Of a DNA stretch of 64,000 nucleotides, positions 10,708 through 20,594 are shown piece after piece. The first letter of the stretch is position 1, and each line of letters begins with the position of its first letter. The DNA lies in contig NZ_JAAALB010000001.1 in NCBI RefSeq assembly GCF_009905545.1, positions 186,001 to 250,000 of the forward strand, written 5' to 3'. The notes beneath the pieces are model-generated. The model did no database searches and was not told the origin of the DNA. It saw nothing but the letters and a program-made list of their open reading frames with translations. The position numbers and the translations under genes are program-made. This DNA is from Cellulophaga sp. BC115SP. Its GTDB lineage: Bacteria; Bacteroidota; Bacteroidia; Cytophagales; Spirosomataceae.

Positions 10708-10755
10708 TATCAAAAAAGGCGTTCGAAATTAGTTTTTCAAACGCCTTTTTTGATA
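10708..10755. terminator. strong bidirectional hairpin terminator
   Basis: A perfect 16-bp stem, TATCAAAAAAGGCGTT / AACGCCTTTTTTGATA, is extended by GAAA/TTTC after one mismatch and flanked by A and T tracts. It lies 140 bases past the stop of the sugar-phosphate isomerase gene (minus strand). It closely resembles hairpins at 22954 and 36571. Confidence 0.7.
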
Positions 10756-10894
10756 TTATATTTCAGAATGATACCTCTTTAGAGCCAAAGAATTGTTTCC
10801 TTATAAGTAAAAATCATCTTAAAATAATCGCTCATTCAACAGTCTCAATTCACTCAATTGAATATTTAATATCACTCAGATACCTTCAAAAATT

Positions 10895-11809
10895 CTATAT
10901 CTTTTGTTTCAATTTATCGTTCAAATAGGTTTTGCTGATAGTTGCTGATTCGAGAGGCGTGCGGTTAGGCTCGGGTACGCCATCTAGCTCAACTACAGCC
11001 CAACGATTAAATTTAATTTTTTCTAAAGCCTTAAATACCGCTGGCAAATCCACATTTCCTTGTCCTAGCTCTACAAATTTATAGGCTTTAGGGTCATTAG
11101 GTTTGTCAGCCAGAGGACTTTTTACATCTTTGATATGTAGTGCAAATAATCGGTCTTTATATTGCTCAACTGCCTTTGCTGGTACGCCTCCTCCTTGGTG
11201 ATAATGCGCCACATCTAAGAGCATTTTTACAAATTTAGGATTCGTCTCTTGCATCAAAATATCTACTTCTTCTGGTGTTTCACCCCATTGGTGCATGTGA
11301 TTGTGATAGGTAGTTTGAACACCCAAATCTGCCGTTTGTTCTCCAATTTGGTTCATTACTTTTGCCAAAGCTTTCAATTCATCTTTGGTTGGCGCTTGAT
11401 TATTTTTTCGCAAACTATTGGTCAATTGAAGGGCATCGCCACCCAATGCTTTTACAAAACTCGCATGTGCCACGTGGTAATCCACATTGCTTGAAATACG
11501 AGCTGGATCGACTTCTACATTACCACTCGAAAACATGACTAATGTTAAATGATGCTGGCTCAATAAGTCTTTTAACTCCTGAACTTTAGTTTTGTAATTA
11601 TCATAGGCGTTGGCACGAAGCTGAATTCCCTTAAAGCCCAAAGAGGCAATATCCTGCATGGCATTGAGGTCTTTCCCTCCCCAAGTAATGGCAGAATAGG
11701 CAATTTTGATAGATGATGGTTTGGCTGCAAAAAGTGATTGTGAGAGCATAGAGGCAGCCCCAATCATAGCTAAGTCAGCAATAAACTGACGACGGTTTGA
11801 AGTAGACAT
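10895..11809 (-). CDS. sugar phosphate isomerase/epimerase (xylose-isomerase-like TIM barrel), Tat-exported
   Basis: 304 residues. The N-terminus (NRRQFIADLAMIGAASML) is a twin-arginine leader, so the protein is probably exported folded. The rest is an AP-endonuclease-2/xylose-isomerase-like barrel. YHNHMHQWGE, LLDVAHYHQGG, LHIKDV and AVVELD carry the metal-binding His, Asp and Glu residues expected after strands 5-8. Such proteins act on free sugars or inositol-type compounds; the substrate here is unknown. Upstream is a repeat-filled spacer, and a strong terminator follows. Confidence 0.82.
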   Translation of the reverse strand: MSTSNRRQFIADLAMIGAASMLSQSLFAAKPSSIKIAYSAITWGGKDLNAMQDIASLGFKGIQLRANAYDNYKTKVQELKDLLSQHHLTLVMFSSGNVEVDPARISSNVDYHVAHASFVKALGGDALQLTNSLRKNNQAPTKDELKALAKVMNQIGEQTADLGVQTTYHNHMHQWGETPEEVDILMQETNPKFVKMLLDVAHYHQGGGVPAKAVEQYKDRLFALHIKDVKSPLADKPNDPKAYKFVELGQGNVDLPAVFKALEKIKFNRWAVVELDGVPEPNRTPLESATISKTYLNDKLKQKI

Positions 11810-11953
11810 AAAGGTAATAAGTTTGTTTCTCGAAAAAGTAAACGAGTGGGTATTTATACTGATTTTCAGGGAAAAGCTTTTTCTCTATTTATATTTTAGA
11901 CGATAAGATACCACCAATTGTGAGTGGTGAATTGTGAATGTAATTTTTTTATT

Positions 11954-12082
11954 ATTGCTGATTGGGGATTGCTGATTTCGGAAATAAAGTAAAATCCCGC
12001 TATTTTTTACAAAAAAGTAGATTAAACTTCCTAAATCAAACATCTGATATCCGAAATGGATGGGTTTTACATTCCTTCGTAC
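11954..12082. repeat. MITE-like nested inverted repeat, copy 2
   Basis: GGATTGCTGATTTCGGAAAT, then TAAAGTAAAATCCC and a distal CATCTGATATCCGAAATGG arm. It ends with ATTCCTTCGTAC, the outer inverted-repeat end seen in copy 1. It is non-coding. Confidence 0.6.
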
Positions 12083-12118
12083 ACTACTAGTGGCGAATTG
12101 TGAATGTATTTTTTTTAT

Positions 12119-12192
12119 TATTGCTGATTTCGGAAATAATGTAAAATAGTACGTTACCAATCCAAAATCAAACATCCCATATCAGCAATCAC
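12119..12192. repeat. MITE-like repeat, copy 3 (short)
   Basis: TATTGCTGATTTCGGAAATA is followed by a degenerate second half ending CCCATATCAGCAATC. It abuts the 3' end of the OmpA-domain gene and is in tandem with copy 2 after a GTGAATTGTGAATG word. Confidence 0.5.
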
Positions 12193-12193
12193 G

Positions 12194-13747
12194 TCATTGT
12201 CTGATAAATTCTACACGGCGATTTTTCTTTTTATTTTCCTCTGTAGAATTCGGAACGACAGGATCAAGTGGCCCACGCCCCACAGCTTTTAGCCTATCAG
12301 CTTGAATACCTTTTGTTATCAAATATCCAATGACTGACTGACAACGGTCTTGTGATAGTTTTAAGTTGAGGTTAAAATCTCCCACATTGTCGGTATGACC
12401 CCGTATTTCGAGCTTGAGACTTGGATTATCTCTCAAAAGATTAACCAATGAGTCTAATTCTTGAAAGGATTCTTTTCGTAAAACAGGACTACTTTGGTCG
12501 AAATATAAATTACGCAAGGTGATAGCTTTACCTTTTTCGATTACACCAAATTCCTTTGATTGGATAACAATATTAGGTTCTGCTTTAGGTACTACTTTTT
12601 TCTTTTTTAAGATAAAATCTTTCGAAAACTGTTTACTCTTGATAAAATTTAAGGGCGCAAAACGCATAATGACAGGCTCATAGCCGTTGGCCACTACGTG
12701 AACACTATACTCTTTGAAAGGATGTAACTCGACCATTGGAAATAATCCTTGAAAAGCCAAAGGCAACAAGGTATTCGTTTCCAAATCAAATACTTTATAC
12801 GAAGCCTGAATGTGTTCTGTAAGTTCTTGGTCTTCCCAAGATTTTAGGAGAAATGTATAGCTTTTGCGTTCGAGAGGCACAATCAATTTGGCAAGATTTA
12901 AAAGAGTATCTGTCACAACAAAGTGCTTAGAATACCTTACATATTCTTTCGCCGACAGCTCTACATCTATTTCATCGCCATCTACCAATAGCACTTTATA
13001 AGGCATGGTTTCGGTCAATTTTAAGTTTGTAGAAACTACCTCAAATACAGGAATCAAATCTTTGGTCAACTGGTCTTGCGCCACTAATGGAATCACGACA
13101 CTCGCTTTTTTAACGGGCGTCAGCATATAGTTTAACACCCTGTCGAGGCTTGTCGAATCTAATTTGATAGTTTGAGGTTCATATCCTTTTGCCGAAATTT
13201 CGAGCTCATACTTGAGAGGCGTATCGAAGAGATTTAGATATACTAAGCCTTCGGTACTGATAGCTAGGTATTTTTGTAGCTCTTCAGTATCAGTATTTCT
13301 GACAATATAATTGACTTTCTTGACATTCTTCTTAGTCTCAGCATCAATGGCATTAACACGGATGACGCCAACAGCTTTTTCCATAAAAGCCTCAAATTCA
13401 TAGTGTTTTCCGAATGGAGCCAATAAAATCTGGAAAGTTCTTTGCTGATTCTGATAACCCTCTGATTGGGCGATTATCGTTAGTCGTGTCTCTTTAGCAA
13501 AAGTAACTACGTGGGTGGAGGCGGTTTCTATGATACTTTTTTGACCATTTTCATACTGTACAATAAACTGTCCAAAAATATATTTTCGGGAATGTTTATC
13601 ACGCATACGTAAAGTAAGCGTAGATGGCGTATAAGCTTGTCCCGTTTCTTGTTTGATAGAATCAGAAGCGAACTCTTTACTAAAAAGCGGATTTCCACAA
13701 GTAACTAGTAAAAATATTAAGTAAGCATTTTGTAAAATACCTTTCAT
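12194..13747 (-). CDS. OmpA-family outer-membrane/peptidoglycan-binding protein
   Basis: 517 residues from the ATG at 13747, chosen because it gives a proper leader (MKGILQNAYLIFLLVTCGNP). The cysteine in VTCGNP is not a convincing lipobox. The first 400 residues are beta-rich, with three or four repeated carboxypeptidase-regulatory-like segments (for example INAIDAETKKNVK and ISAKGYEPQTIKL). The C-terminal 110 residues are an OmpA domain: FDQSSPVLRKES, EIRGHTDNVGDFNLNLKLS, RVEF. That domain binds diaminopimelate of peptidoglycan. The likely role is a cell-envelope structural or signalling link; the N-terminal ligand is unknown. Confidence 0.85.
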   Translation of the reverse strand: MKGILQNAYLIFLLVTCGNPLFSKEFASDSIKQETGQAYTPSTLTLRMRDKHSRKYIFGQFIVQYENGQKSIIETASTHVVTFAKETRLTIIAQSEGYQNQQRTFQILLAPFGKHYEFEAFMEKAVGVIRVNAIDAETKKNVKKVNYIVRNTDTEELQKYLAISTEGLVYLNLFDTPLKYELEISAKGYEPQTIKLDSTSLDRVLNYMLTPVKKASVVIPLVAQDQLTKDLIPVFEVVSTNLKLTETMPYKVLLVDGDEIDVELSAKEYVRYSKHFVVTDTLLNLAKLIVPLERKSYTFLLKSWEDQELTEHIQASYKVFDLETNTLLPLAFQGLFPMVELHPFKEYSVHVVANGYEPVIMRFAPLNFIKSKQFSKDFILKKKKVVPKAEPNIVIQSKEFGVIEKGKAITLRNLYFDQSSPVLRKESFQELDSLVNLLRDNPSLKLEIRGHTDNVGDFNLNLKLSQDRCQSVIGYLITKGIQADRLKAVGRGPLDPVVPNSTEENKKKNRRVEFIRQ

Positions 13748-14821
13748 ATAAAGCACAAAGTAAAAAATCAGTAATTCACTCAACAAATAGGTAAGTGGCT
13801 GTGCAACAAATTATATAGATTGAGGTAATGGGTTCATGTAAAGCTCATAGAGCCAAAAACAATCGAAAGCTACTTAAGATTTAGTAGTAAAAAATCCCTA
13901 GACATTCTTTTTCAAAGATTATAGAACAACATCAAGTTTGAAATTTTAAAGGATAGGATAAGGAGGAATTTGTCCAAATTTAGTAGACTTCTTGAATAAA
14001 TTCAAAATATTTGGAGACTTCTCTTTAAAAGCTCAATGTTACTATAACCAAAATAATTGAGATTTAGAAACAATGCTTCCATACTTTACGAAGATTGGTG
14101 GTATCTACTTGAAGATGGTAGTTTCGAAGGTATTTATCGAGCATAAAATAAAGAAGAATATTGATAAAACAAGGCTTGTGCAATACCTCAATCATGCTAA
14201 CCACAATAGAATTGAGGTAGTTCAGCCTAAATTTGAAGTTATTGGGTAAAATAAATTTTTCCCCTTTGTAAGAGTAATTCATATCGGTACAATAACTTCT
14301 CTATCTTACACAACAAATACTTCTGCCCAAATACGTTCCATCCCCAAACAGAATTTAAAGAAAGCGTTTAGCAAAGGTTTTCAGCTAAAACAATTACAGA
14401 TTTGTTGCTAAGCTATAATGTTACCAAACAAATAATTGTAACATTTTGTATTAACAACCTGTTACGTCGATTATAGGATAAATTTACGAACTCTGATAAC
14501 ACAAGATCTGGACATTTTGTGTATGCAAACTACGTTAAACAACTTAAGACAAATCTTAGTTATATCTTTAATTGTATTAATTTCAAATTTTAGAAAAAAA
14601 TAAAAATGCCTAATTTAAATCCAAACAACCTTACTTTTCGTAAATCCTCCGAGTACCTGAAATGTTGTTCATTTCTTGCAGACTTTTATTGTCCTCTAGT
14701 ATCCATGTAGTCTTTTGTAAAGCCGCCAATTAACATCAATACTATCTATTTTTGGAGTTGCTATGAGTCCAATGAATAGCCTATTCTAATCATTAATAAA
14801 CACATTATTAAACAAACTGTT
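13748..14821. other. 1-kb AT-rich spacer without a convincing gene
   Basis: Only short frames occur. One minus-strand frame at 14064-14282 (72 codons, MNYSYKGEKFILPNNFKF at its start) has no recognisable motif and no partner, so I do not call it a gene. The region presumably holds the promoters of the divergent OmpA-domain gene and the secreted protein gene at 14822. TATCTTTA at about 14562 is one base off a -7 box. Confidence 0.45.
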
Positions 14822-16060
14822 ATGAATTACATCCTTACAAGCATTGGTTCAATGCTGTTATCTTTATGTGCCTTAACCGCTTCATTTGCCCAAAAAGACA
14901 TTGCTAATCCCCTTCCATCCAGTATTGTCTATGTAGATGCCCTCGGCGACTTTCCCAATCCTCAAAATGGCGTAATTACGCTCAATTCTGCCAAAGTATA
15001 TATTATTTCTGGCTCTGTAGACATTGGCTCGAATAGTATCAATCTAAATGGAGCAGGCTTACGAGGCTTAGACCCAGGCAAGGACCGAATCCTTTCTGCC
15101 GCTAAAGGAGCAGTACTCAGAAGTCAAGATGTAGATGTTTATTTAGAGAAAGTATGTGTTATTCCATTAAGTGCAGTTACAACTGCTTATGATTTTGAGG
15201 ATAATACAGGAACAAAAGCCTTAAATCTATTAGCAGGAAATTCGGTAGTAGAAGCTCCAAGAGTAGCTAGTGGAGGAGTAGGGCGGTTTAGCGGGTTTAA
15301 CTCAATGTTTATTACAACCAATTTTTGGAGATGCCGAGATGGCCTGAAGGTGACAGGAACAACAGGGAAATTTTGTAGTGCCTACAATTACATTACGGGA
15401 ATATCCTCAGGAGTCGGTATAGAGTTTTTAGCAGATTTTGAAGCAAACGACATTGATATGTCGAACAACTACTTTGTTTTCTCGGGTAGTACAGCTGTTA
15501 AGTTTCATGAAAAAGCCAAGGTCGATCAAGCAAGGATGAATGGTAATTTGTTTAGAGGGCCAGCAGTACTTATTAGTGGTTTTGACTCTCATACACCTGG
15601 CTGGGAAATGAGACAAAACGGGGCAGGATTACCCGATACGAAGCCCTATGCATTTTTGTATATGAATGAAAATACTGCTGTAACGAAGCTAATTTCTCCT
15701 AATTTATTCACGAAAGTAGCAGGCGAAACAAAAACCATGAAAGCTGACGGCTTTATTGCAACTGCCAATAGGGTTACTTACACAGGAAAAAGAACATTAA
15801 ATGCCCGTATTTATGTTAATGCTGGAGGAAAAACCCCAGAAGCAAACTCTGATTTATCAGTAGCGGTTTATAAGAATGGCTTACTTCAAATCGCACCTAA
15901 TTCATCCATTGCTTTAGGAGCAAAAGGTGAGGGTTTTCAATTAACCTTAGAAACTGTTGCAGAAATCAACCAAGGAGATTATTTAGAAGTCTTTATCAAA
16001 AATAATATCAATTCAACTCCTATCCTTGTGAAGGACTTGCAATTGAGAATTAGTGAATAG
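14822..16060 (+). CDS. secreted beta-helix protein resembling phage virion structural proteins
   Basis: 412 residues with signal peptide MNYILTSIGSMLLSLCALTA, cleaved near ASFAQ. The mature start (IVYVDALGDFPNPQNGVITL) and the following GSVDIGSNSINLNG pattern match the opening of right-handed beta-helix proteins found on many marine phage virions. They have a leading loop, then 'default/known value' strands. The middle repeats short beta turns. The C-terminal 110 residues (from about ETKTMKADGF) are a jelly-roll-like module with YKNGLLQ and YLEVFIKN strands. Function is unknown; binding to a surface polymer is plausible. A leader on a phage-type fold suggests a domesticated or transferred gene. 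Two hairpins follow. Confidence 0.6.
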   Translation: MNYILTSIGSMLLSLCALTASFAQKDIANPLPSSIVYVDALGDFPNPQNGVITLNSAKVYIISGSVDIGSNSINLNGAGLRGLDPGKDRILSAAKGAVLRSQDVDVYLEKVCVIPLSAVTTAYDFEDNTGTKALNLLAGNSVVEAPRVASGGVGRFSGFNSMFITTNFWRCRDGLKVTGTTGKFCSAYNYITGISSGVGIEFLADFEANDIDMSNNYFVFSGSTAVKFHEKAKVDQARMNGNLFRGPAVLISGFDSHTPGWEMRQNGAGLPDTKPYAFLYMNENTAVTKLISPNLFTKVAGETKTMKADGFIATANRVTYTGKRTLNARIYVNAGGKTPEANSDLSVAVYKNGLLQIAPNSSIALGAKGEGFQLTLETVAEINQGDYLEVFIKNNINSTPILVKDLQLRISE

Positions 16061-16072
16061 GTTTTAAGGTTT

Positions 16073-16106
16073 ATTGAGAGTTTATCCCTTTAGATAAGCT
16101 CTCAAT
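16073..16106 (+). terminator. terminator after the beta-helix protein gene
   Basis: Stem ATTGAGAGTTTATC / GATAAGCTCTCAAT with one G-T pair and a six-base loop, then AATTTT. It starts 13 bases after the stop. Confidence 0.65.
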
Positions 16107-16129
16107 AATTTTGAAAGTCATTAGCAAAT

Positions 16130-16166
16130 AAAAAGGAGACTGTTTTTATAAACAGTCTCCTTTTTA
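16130..16166. terminator. bidirectional terminator between convergent genes
   Basis: AAAAAGGAGACTGTTT and AAACAGTCTCCTTTTT form a perfect stem with A and T tracts on both sides. It ends transcription of ahcY on the minus strand and backs up the hairpin at 16073. Confidence 0.85.
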
Positions 16167-16183
16167 TTTGAGATAACTTAATC

Positions 16184-17500
16184 CTAGTAACGGTACAAGT
16201 CAGATTTGAATGGACCTTCTACTGTTACGCCGATATAAGCAGCTTGCTCTTCGTCTAATACTTCCAATTTAGCACCGATGTGAGCTAAGTGCAATTTCGC
16301 TACTTTCTCATCTAAGTGTTTTGGAAGGATATATACGTTTTTCTCATATTTGTCTGTGTTCAACCACAACTCTAATTGAGCCAAAGTTTGGTTACAGAAT
16401 GAGTTAGACATTACAAAAGATGGGTGACCCATTGCACAACCTAAGTTCACCAAGCGACCTTCAGCCAATACAATGATTTCTTTTCCTTCTACAGTATACA
16501 AATCAACTTGTGGTTTGATTTGTTGTTTAGTAGCGCCGTAAGTTCCGTTCAACCAAGCCATATCGATTTCGTTATCGAAGTGACCGATGTTACAAACTAC
16601 TGCTTTGTCTTTCATTGCTAAGAAATGACGACCTTTGATGATATTTACGTTACCTGTAGCTGTTACAAAAATGTTTGCACGAGTAGCAGCTTCGTCCATT
16701 GTAACTACTTCAAAACCGTCCATTGCCGCTTGAAGCGCACAAATTGGGTCGATTTCAGTAACCAATACACGACAACCAGCACCACGCAATGATTCAGCAG
16801 AACCTTTACCTACGTCACCATAACCAGCAACTACAGCTACTTTACCAGCCAACATCAAGTCAGTCGCACGACGGATTGAGTCAACTAATGATTCTTTACA
16901 ACCGTATTTGTTATCAAATTTAGATTTTGTAACTGAGTCGTTAACGTTGATAGCTGGTAAATACAATGTACCATTTTTCAAACGCTCATACAAACGGTGA
17001 ACACCAGTTGTAGTTTCTTCTGACAAACCTTTGATACCATCGATTAATTCTGGATAGTTATCAAATACCATGTTAGTCAAGTCACCACCGTCATCCAAAA
17101 TCATGTTCAAAGGTTGACGATCTTCGCCGAAGAACAAAGTTTGTTCGATACACCAGTTGAACTCCTCTTCGTTCATACCTTTCCAAGCATAAACTGGGAT
17201 ACCCGCAGCAGCAATAGCAGCAGCAGCGTGATCTTGTGTAGAGAAGATGTTACAAGAAGACCAAGTTACATCAGCACCCAAAGCTACCAATGTCTCAATC
17301 AATACAGCAGTTTGGATAGTCATGTGCAAACATCCTGCGATACGAGCACCTGCCAATGGCTTAGATTCACCATACTCAGCACGAAGCGCCATCAAACCTG
17401 GCATTTCAGCTTCAGCCAAACGAATTTCTTTGCGACCCCAATCAGCTAGGGCGATGTCTTTTACTTTGTACGGAGTGTACGGTTGTGTTGTAGTTGACAT
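16184..17500 (-). CDS. ahcY: adenosylhomocysteinase
   Basis: 438 residues, full length. The Rossmann domain contains [20 protein letters not shown] for NAD binding. [30 protein letters not shown] and [11 protein letters not shown] carry the substrate and catalytic residues, including the lysine and aspartates of the active site. The conserved C-terminal tail ends in SDLYRY. The enzyme splits S-adenosylhomocysteine to adenosine and homocysteine, keeping methylation running. Codon choice appears biased toward a smaller set than in neighbouring genes, as expected for a highly expressed enzyme. Monocistronic, with its own terminator. Confidence 0.97.
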   Translation of the reverse strand: MSTTTQPYTPYKVKDIALADWGRKEIRLAEAEMPGLMALRAEYGESKPLAGARIAGCLHMTIQTAVLIETLVALGADVTWSSCNIFSTQDHAAAAIAAAGIPVYAWKGMNEEEFNWCIEQTLFFGEDRQPLNMILDDGGDLTNMVFDNYPELIDGIKGLSEETTTGVHRLYERLKNGTLYLPAINVNDSVTKSKFDNKYGCKESLVDSIRRATDLMLAGKVAVVAGYGDVGKGSAESLRGAGCRVLVTEIDPICALQAAMDGFEVVTMDEAATRANIFVTATGNVNIIKGRHFLAMKDKAVVCNIGHFDNEIDMAWLNGTYGATKQQIKPQVDLYTVEGKEIIVLAEGRLVNLGCAMGHPSFVMSNSFCNQTLAQLELWLNTDKYEKNVYILPKHLDEKVAKLHLAHIGAKLEVLDEEQAAYIGVTVEGPFKSDLYRY

Positions 17501-17618
17501 TTATTTTTTACTTTTATTATTTCTACTATTTGAAAAATCAAGCATTTAAAAAACTCTATTTCAGATACTTAAATCCTTAAAGCTTTTTTTACATTTTTAC
17601 TCAATTCTTTATAAAGTA

Positions 17619-17626
17619 CAAAATTA
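17619..17626 (-). promoter_or_regulatory. candidate -7 box for ahcY
   Basis: Minus-strand TAATTTTG matches the Bacteroidota -7 consensus TAnnTTTG. It lies about 120 bases upstream of the ahcY start. The nearest TTG lies 25 bases further up, slightly beyond the usual 19-21, so the match is partial. Confidence 0.4.
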
Positions 17627-17789
17627 GTAGGTTTTAAGAAGATTTAAAAAGCAAACCAATAAATCATTTAGTATTGTATCAAAAAATAGAAATTATAAAA
17701 CGCAAAAGCATCTAATTTCAATAAATTATCTAAAATACAAACCAAATAAAGATAATTTATTTATTTCAACTAAATCTATTTCAAAAATA

Positions 17790-17841
17790 AAAAAGCACCG
17801 TACAAACCCATGAATATTATCCGATTTGTACGATGCTTTTT
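17790..17841. terminator. terminator after the coiled-coil protein gene
   Basis: Stem AAAAAGCACCGTACAAA / TTTGTACGATGCTTTTT with a single mismatch. It lies 24 bases past the minus-strand stop. Confidence 0.8.
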
Positions 17842-17864
17842 AAAAATATCTCTTAGACAAATAC

Positions 17865-18851
17865 CTACTTAATCTCAAAACCGCCAATTCCAATTTTAAA
17901 ACCTTCGGCAAACAACTCAACGGTGTATTTACCCGAACGATATGCGGTACCCCTATGATAGGCAACCTCTACAAATTGATTGATGTTATCGTAATAAATT
18001 TCGGCTTTGGTGGTGTAAGCATAATCTTTACCTTCAAAAATAAAGCTACCTGAGCCTGTTGCTGCATCAAAAAGAGTTGAACCGTCAGGATCGAGAATAC
18101 GAATAAAAACCGTTTTTTTCTCATGTTCGGTCAATTCATTTTTTGCTAACATAAAAGAAATTTTGAGACGAGCTAATTTGTCATTTCTCATTCTTCTGTC
18201 ATCAAATTCTCTGCCTTTTTGATTGATGCCTGTAATTTTCACAAACTCCGTTTTTAAGGCTGTCGCACGTGAGACTTTTTCGGCTAATGCCTTATTCCGA
18301 ATATCTGCATCCTCTTTTTGGGCGCGTATTCGAGCGGCAGTATTGGCAAGTGCAGACTTTTCGGACCTTAAACTGGTATTCTCTTCGCTAAGATTTTCAT
18401 TTTGTGAAGCCAATTCAGTATTCTCTGCCCGCAAGCGTTGTATTTCTTGCTCTTTGACAGTGAGCAAGGATTCGTAGTTCAGAATTTTAGCCTGATACGT
18501 TGCCTTTATACTGGCAATCTCTTCAGAAGTATTTTTGAGGAGTTGTGCCTTGTCTAGCTCCAACTTAGCTTTTGCTTTTTGTAGCTCCGAAATATCTCCA
18601 CCTAATTCTTGGATTTCCGCAATTTTACTATCCAATTGGTGCATAATTGAGTCTAGCTTGATACGAGTCTCGGCCAACTGCACTACCTTTTCTTCAATGA
18701 CCTCTTGTTGACTTTTTTTAATATCATTGCTTTGAATCACCATGTATAGCAACACCGCAGCTACCACCGATACAACAGCGATACCTGCACGTAGCATTCC
18801 ATTGACACCTTGGTTAGGTCCTCTTAGTTCTTTAAACGAATCATTACTCAT
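17865..18851 (-). CDS. membrane-anchored coiled-coil protein, unknown function
   Basis: 328 residues from the ATG at 18851. An in-frame TTG lies 12 bases upstream but would add only MFEN, and a TAACTTTG box overlaps that area. One transmembrane segment (AGIAVVSVVAAVLLYMVI) lies near residue 20-40. A long coiled coil with heptads follows over about residues 45-200 (LRAENTELASQNENLSEENT). A C-terminal beta domain of about 120 residues has LARLKISFMLAKNEL, VFIRILDPDG and YTVELFAEG. This architecture is common in Cytophagales but has no assigned role. It could be a periplasmic sensor or a scaffold at the envelope. It follows murF on the same strand after a repeat-bearing gap. Confidence 0.75.
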   Translation of the reverse strand: MSNDSFKELRGPNQGVNGMLRAGIAVVSVVAAVLLYMVIQSNDIKKSQQEVIEEKVVQLAETRIKLDSIMHQLDSKIAEIQELGGDISELQKAKAKLELDKAQLLKNTSEEIASIKATYQAKILNYESLLTVKEQEIQRLRAENTELASQNENLSEENTSLRSEKSALANTAARIRAQKEDADIRNKALAEKVSRATALKTEFVKITGINQKGREFDDRRMRNDKLARLKISFMLAKNELTEHEKKTVFIRILDPDGSTLFDAATGSGSFIFEGKDYAYTTKAEIYYDNINQFVEVAYHRGTAYRSGKYTVELFAEGFKIGIGGFEIK

Positions 18852-18884
18852 ATTTTCAAACAAAGTTAGAGAAATTGCACTATA

Positions 18885-18996
18885 ACACTTTAGGCTGTAA
18901 GCTATACGCCGTAAGCTAAAAGTTAAATGTTTTTTTCAGGAAAGAATCGAAACTTTCTTGCCTAGCGCCTATGGCTTACAGCCTAGAGCATATTAA
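18885..18996. repeat. GCCTATGGCTTACAGCC dispersed repeat
   Basis: TTTAGGCTGTAAGCTATACG, an internal run, and CCTATGGCTTACAGCCTAGA form inverted copies of the same word. This is the arrangement found in the 170-bp units at 60657-61161. It lies between murF and the coiled-coil gene. Confidence 0.6.
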
Positions 18997-18997
18997 T

Positions 18998-20308
18998 TTA
19001 CAGAAACTGTAATACACTTTCTAGACCCATTCCTCTTGAACCTTTTACAAGTACATGAGTATTTTCGACTTTATGGTCTTGCAACCATACGTGCAAACCA
19101 AACTTGTCAGGGAAATAATGGACTTTCATAATGGGTAACTGAGACACAGCGGATTCCATCAATTTTCCTGCCAAAAGAATAAAGTCAAAATTACAATTCT
19201 TCAATAGCTCTCCAATAGCGCGGTGCTCTGTTTCCGCCTCCTCTCCCAACTCAAACATATCGCCCAAAATCACCATCTTTTTATCCGCCTTCAAATTATT
19301 AAAATTGGTGATAGCCGCATTCATTGAAGAAGGATTTGCATTGTAGGCATCCATGAGCACAAGATTTGTACCTTTTTCAACAAACTGAGAACGGTTATTA
19401 TTTGGTACATAATCTGCCACTGCCTGACAAGCCGTTTGGGTTTCTATGCCAAAATATTGTCCGATTCTAATAGCAGCGCACATATTATAGAAATTATACT
19501 TTCCTGTCAAGTGAGTCGTGTATGAATGACCATCCAAGTCTTCAAAAGTTACATTGGGAATTTCTTCGGTCAAAGTAACTACGATAGGGAAATCGGTACT
19601 TGGCTCAGCACTGTAAGTAATTACTTCTGCAAAGTTTTTGCCTTGCGTCATTTCGTAGGTTGGAACCGATGCTACATTGACAAAAACGGTACGATGATTT
19701 TCTGATAAAAAATCAAATAATTCACCTTTTCCTTTTCTAACGCCTTCAACACCACCAAAACCCTCTAAATGCGCTTTTCCGATATTGGTAATAAAACCAT
19801 GCGTAGGCTCACAAATATCCACTAGCTCTTTTATATCTCCTTGCTTATTAGCACCCATTTCAATAATGGCGAGTTCTACAGAATCATCAATCGCTAAAAC
19901 AGTCAGAGGTACGCCAATATGGTTATTGAGGTTACCAAGCGTTGCATAAGTTTTATATTTCTTAGATAAAACACAGTTTATCAATTCCTTAGTGGTAGTT
20001 TTCCCATTTGAACCTGTGAGTCCTACAAAAGGAATATTCAATTGTTTACGGTGGTAATTTGCCAGTTGTTGTAAAGCCAGTAGACCGTCCTCCACCAATA
20101 AATAGCGCTCATTCTGAACAACTGCTGGATCGTCAACTACCACGTAAGCAGCACCTTTTTCTAGTGCTTGAGTAGCAAACTGGTTGGCATCAAAGTTGGG
20201 TCCTTTCAATGCCACAAACAAAACACCTTGATCAATCTTACGGGTATCGGTAGATACGCCAGTACATTCTTTGTATTTTTGGTATAATTCGCTAACCGAA
20301 ATCATCAT
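18998..20308 (-). CDS. murF: UDP-N-acetylmuramoyl-tripeptide--D-alanyl-D-alanine ligase
   Basis: 436 residues, normal for MurF. The N-terminal UDP-binding domain is followed by the ATPase motif GLTGSNGKTTTKELI. IIEMGANKQGDI carries the Mg-binding glutamate, and LMDAYNANPSSMNAAI is the hallmark of MurF. The C-terminal domain contains VILGDMFELGEEAETEH. It adds D-Ala-D-Ala to the peptidoglycan precursor in the cytoplasm. It is separated from other mur genes, as is common in this phylum. Two ATGs occur in tandem at the start; either would serve. Confidence 0.96.
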   Translation of the reverse strand: MMISVSELYQKYKECTGVSTDTRKIDQGVLFVALKGPNFDANQFATQALEKGAAYVVVDDPAVVQNERYLLVEDGLLALQQLANYHRKQLNIPFVGLTGSNGKTTTKELINCVLSKKYKTYATLGNLNNHIGVPLTVLAIDDSVELAIIEMGANKQGDIKELVDICEPTHGFITNIGKAHLEGFGGVEGVRKGKGELFDFLSENHRTVFVNVASVPTYEMTQGKNFAEVITYSAEPSTDFPIVVTLTEEIPNVTFEDLDGHSYTTHLTGKYNFYNMCAAIRIGQYFGIETQTACQAVADYVPNNNRSQFVEKGTNLVLMDAYNANPSSMNAAITNFNNLKADKKMVILGDMFELGEEAETEHRAIGELLKNCNFDFILLAGKLMESAVSQLPIMKVHYFPDKFGLHVWLQDHKVENTHVLVKGSRGMGLESVLQFL

Positions 20309-20594
20309 TTTTGTCGTTTAGTTGTTATCAACAATTTGCCGAAGAAAGGGTTTGAAGTTTATAGAATCTCTAAAAGTAGTTGTGAGGACTACGCTATTTT
20401 TTATTTTATTTTGAAAAAACATGCAACCCTCTCTATATTCAATTGGGTCTTTGAGACAAGGTGGTCTTTTCTTTTTTTCGTTAAAAAAAATAATATACTG
20501 ATTAATAATCAATTAAACCTCACAAACTAGTTATCTGTTAAATACTCATCGAATTTCGTATAATTCAACTACGAAATAAGCAAACAAATATCGA

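Noticed and set aside
14064-14282. 72-codon minus-strand frame in the 1-kb spacer upstream of the beta-helix gene
   Set aside because: No recognisable motif, no partner and no promoter; probably chance in AT-rich DNA, though a decayed insertion-sequence fragment is not excluded.
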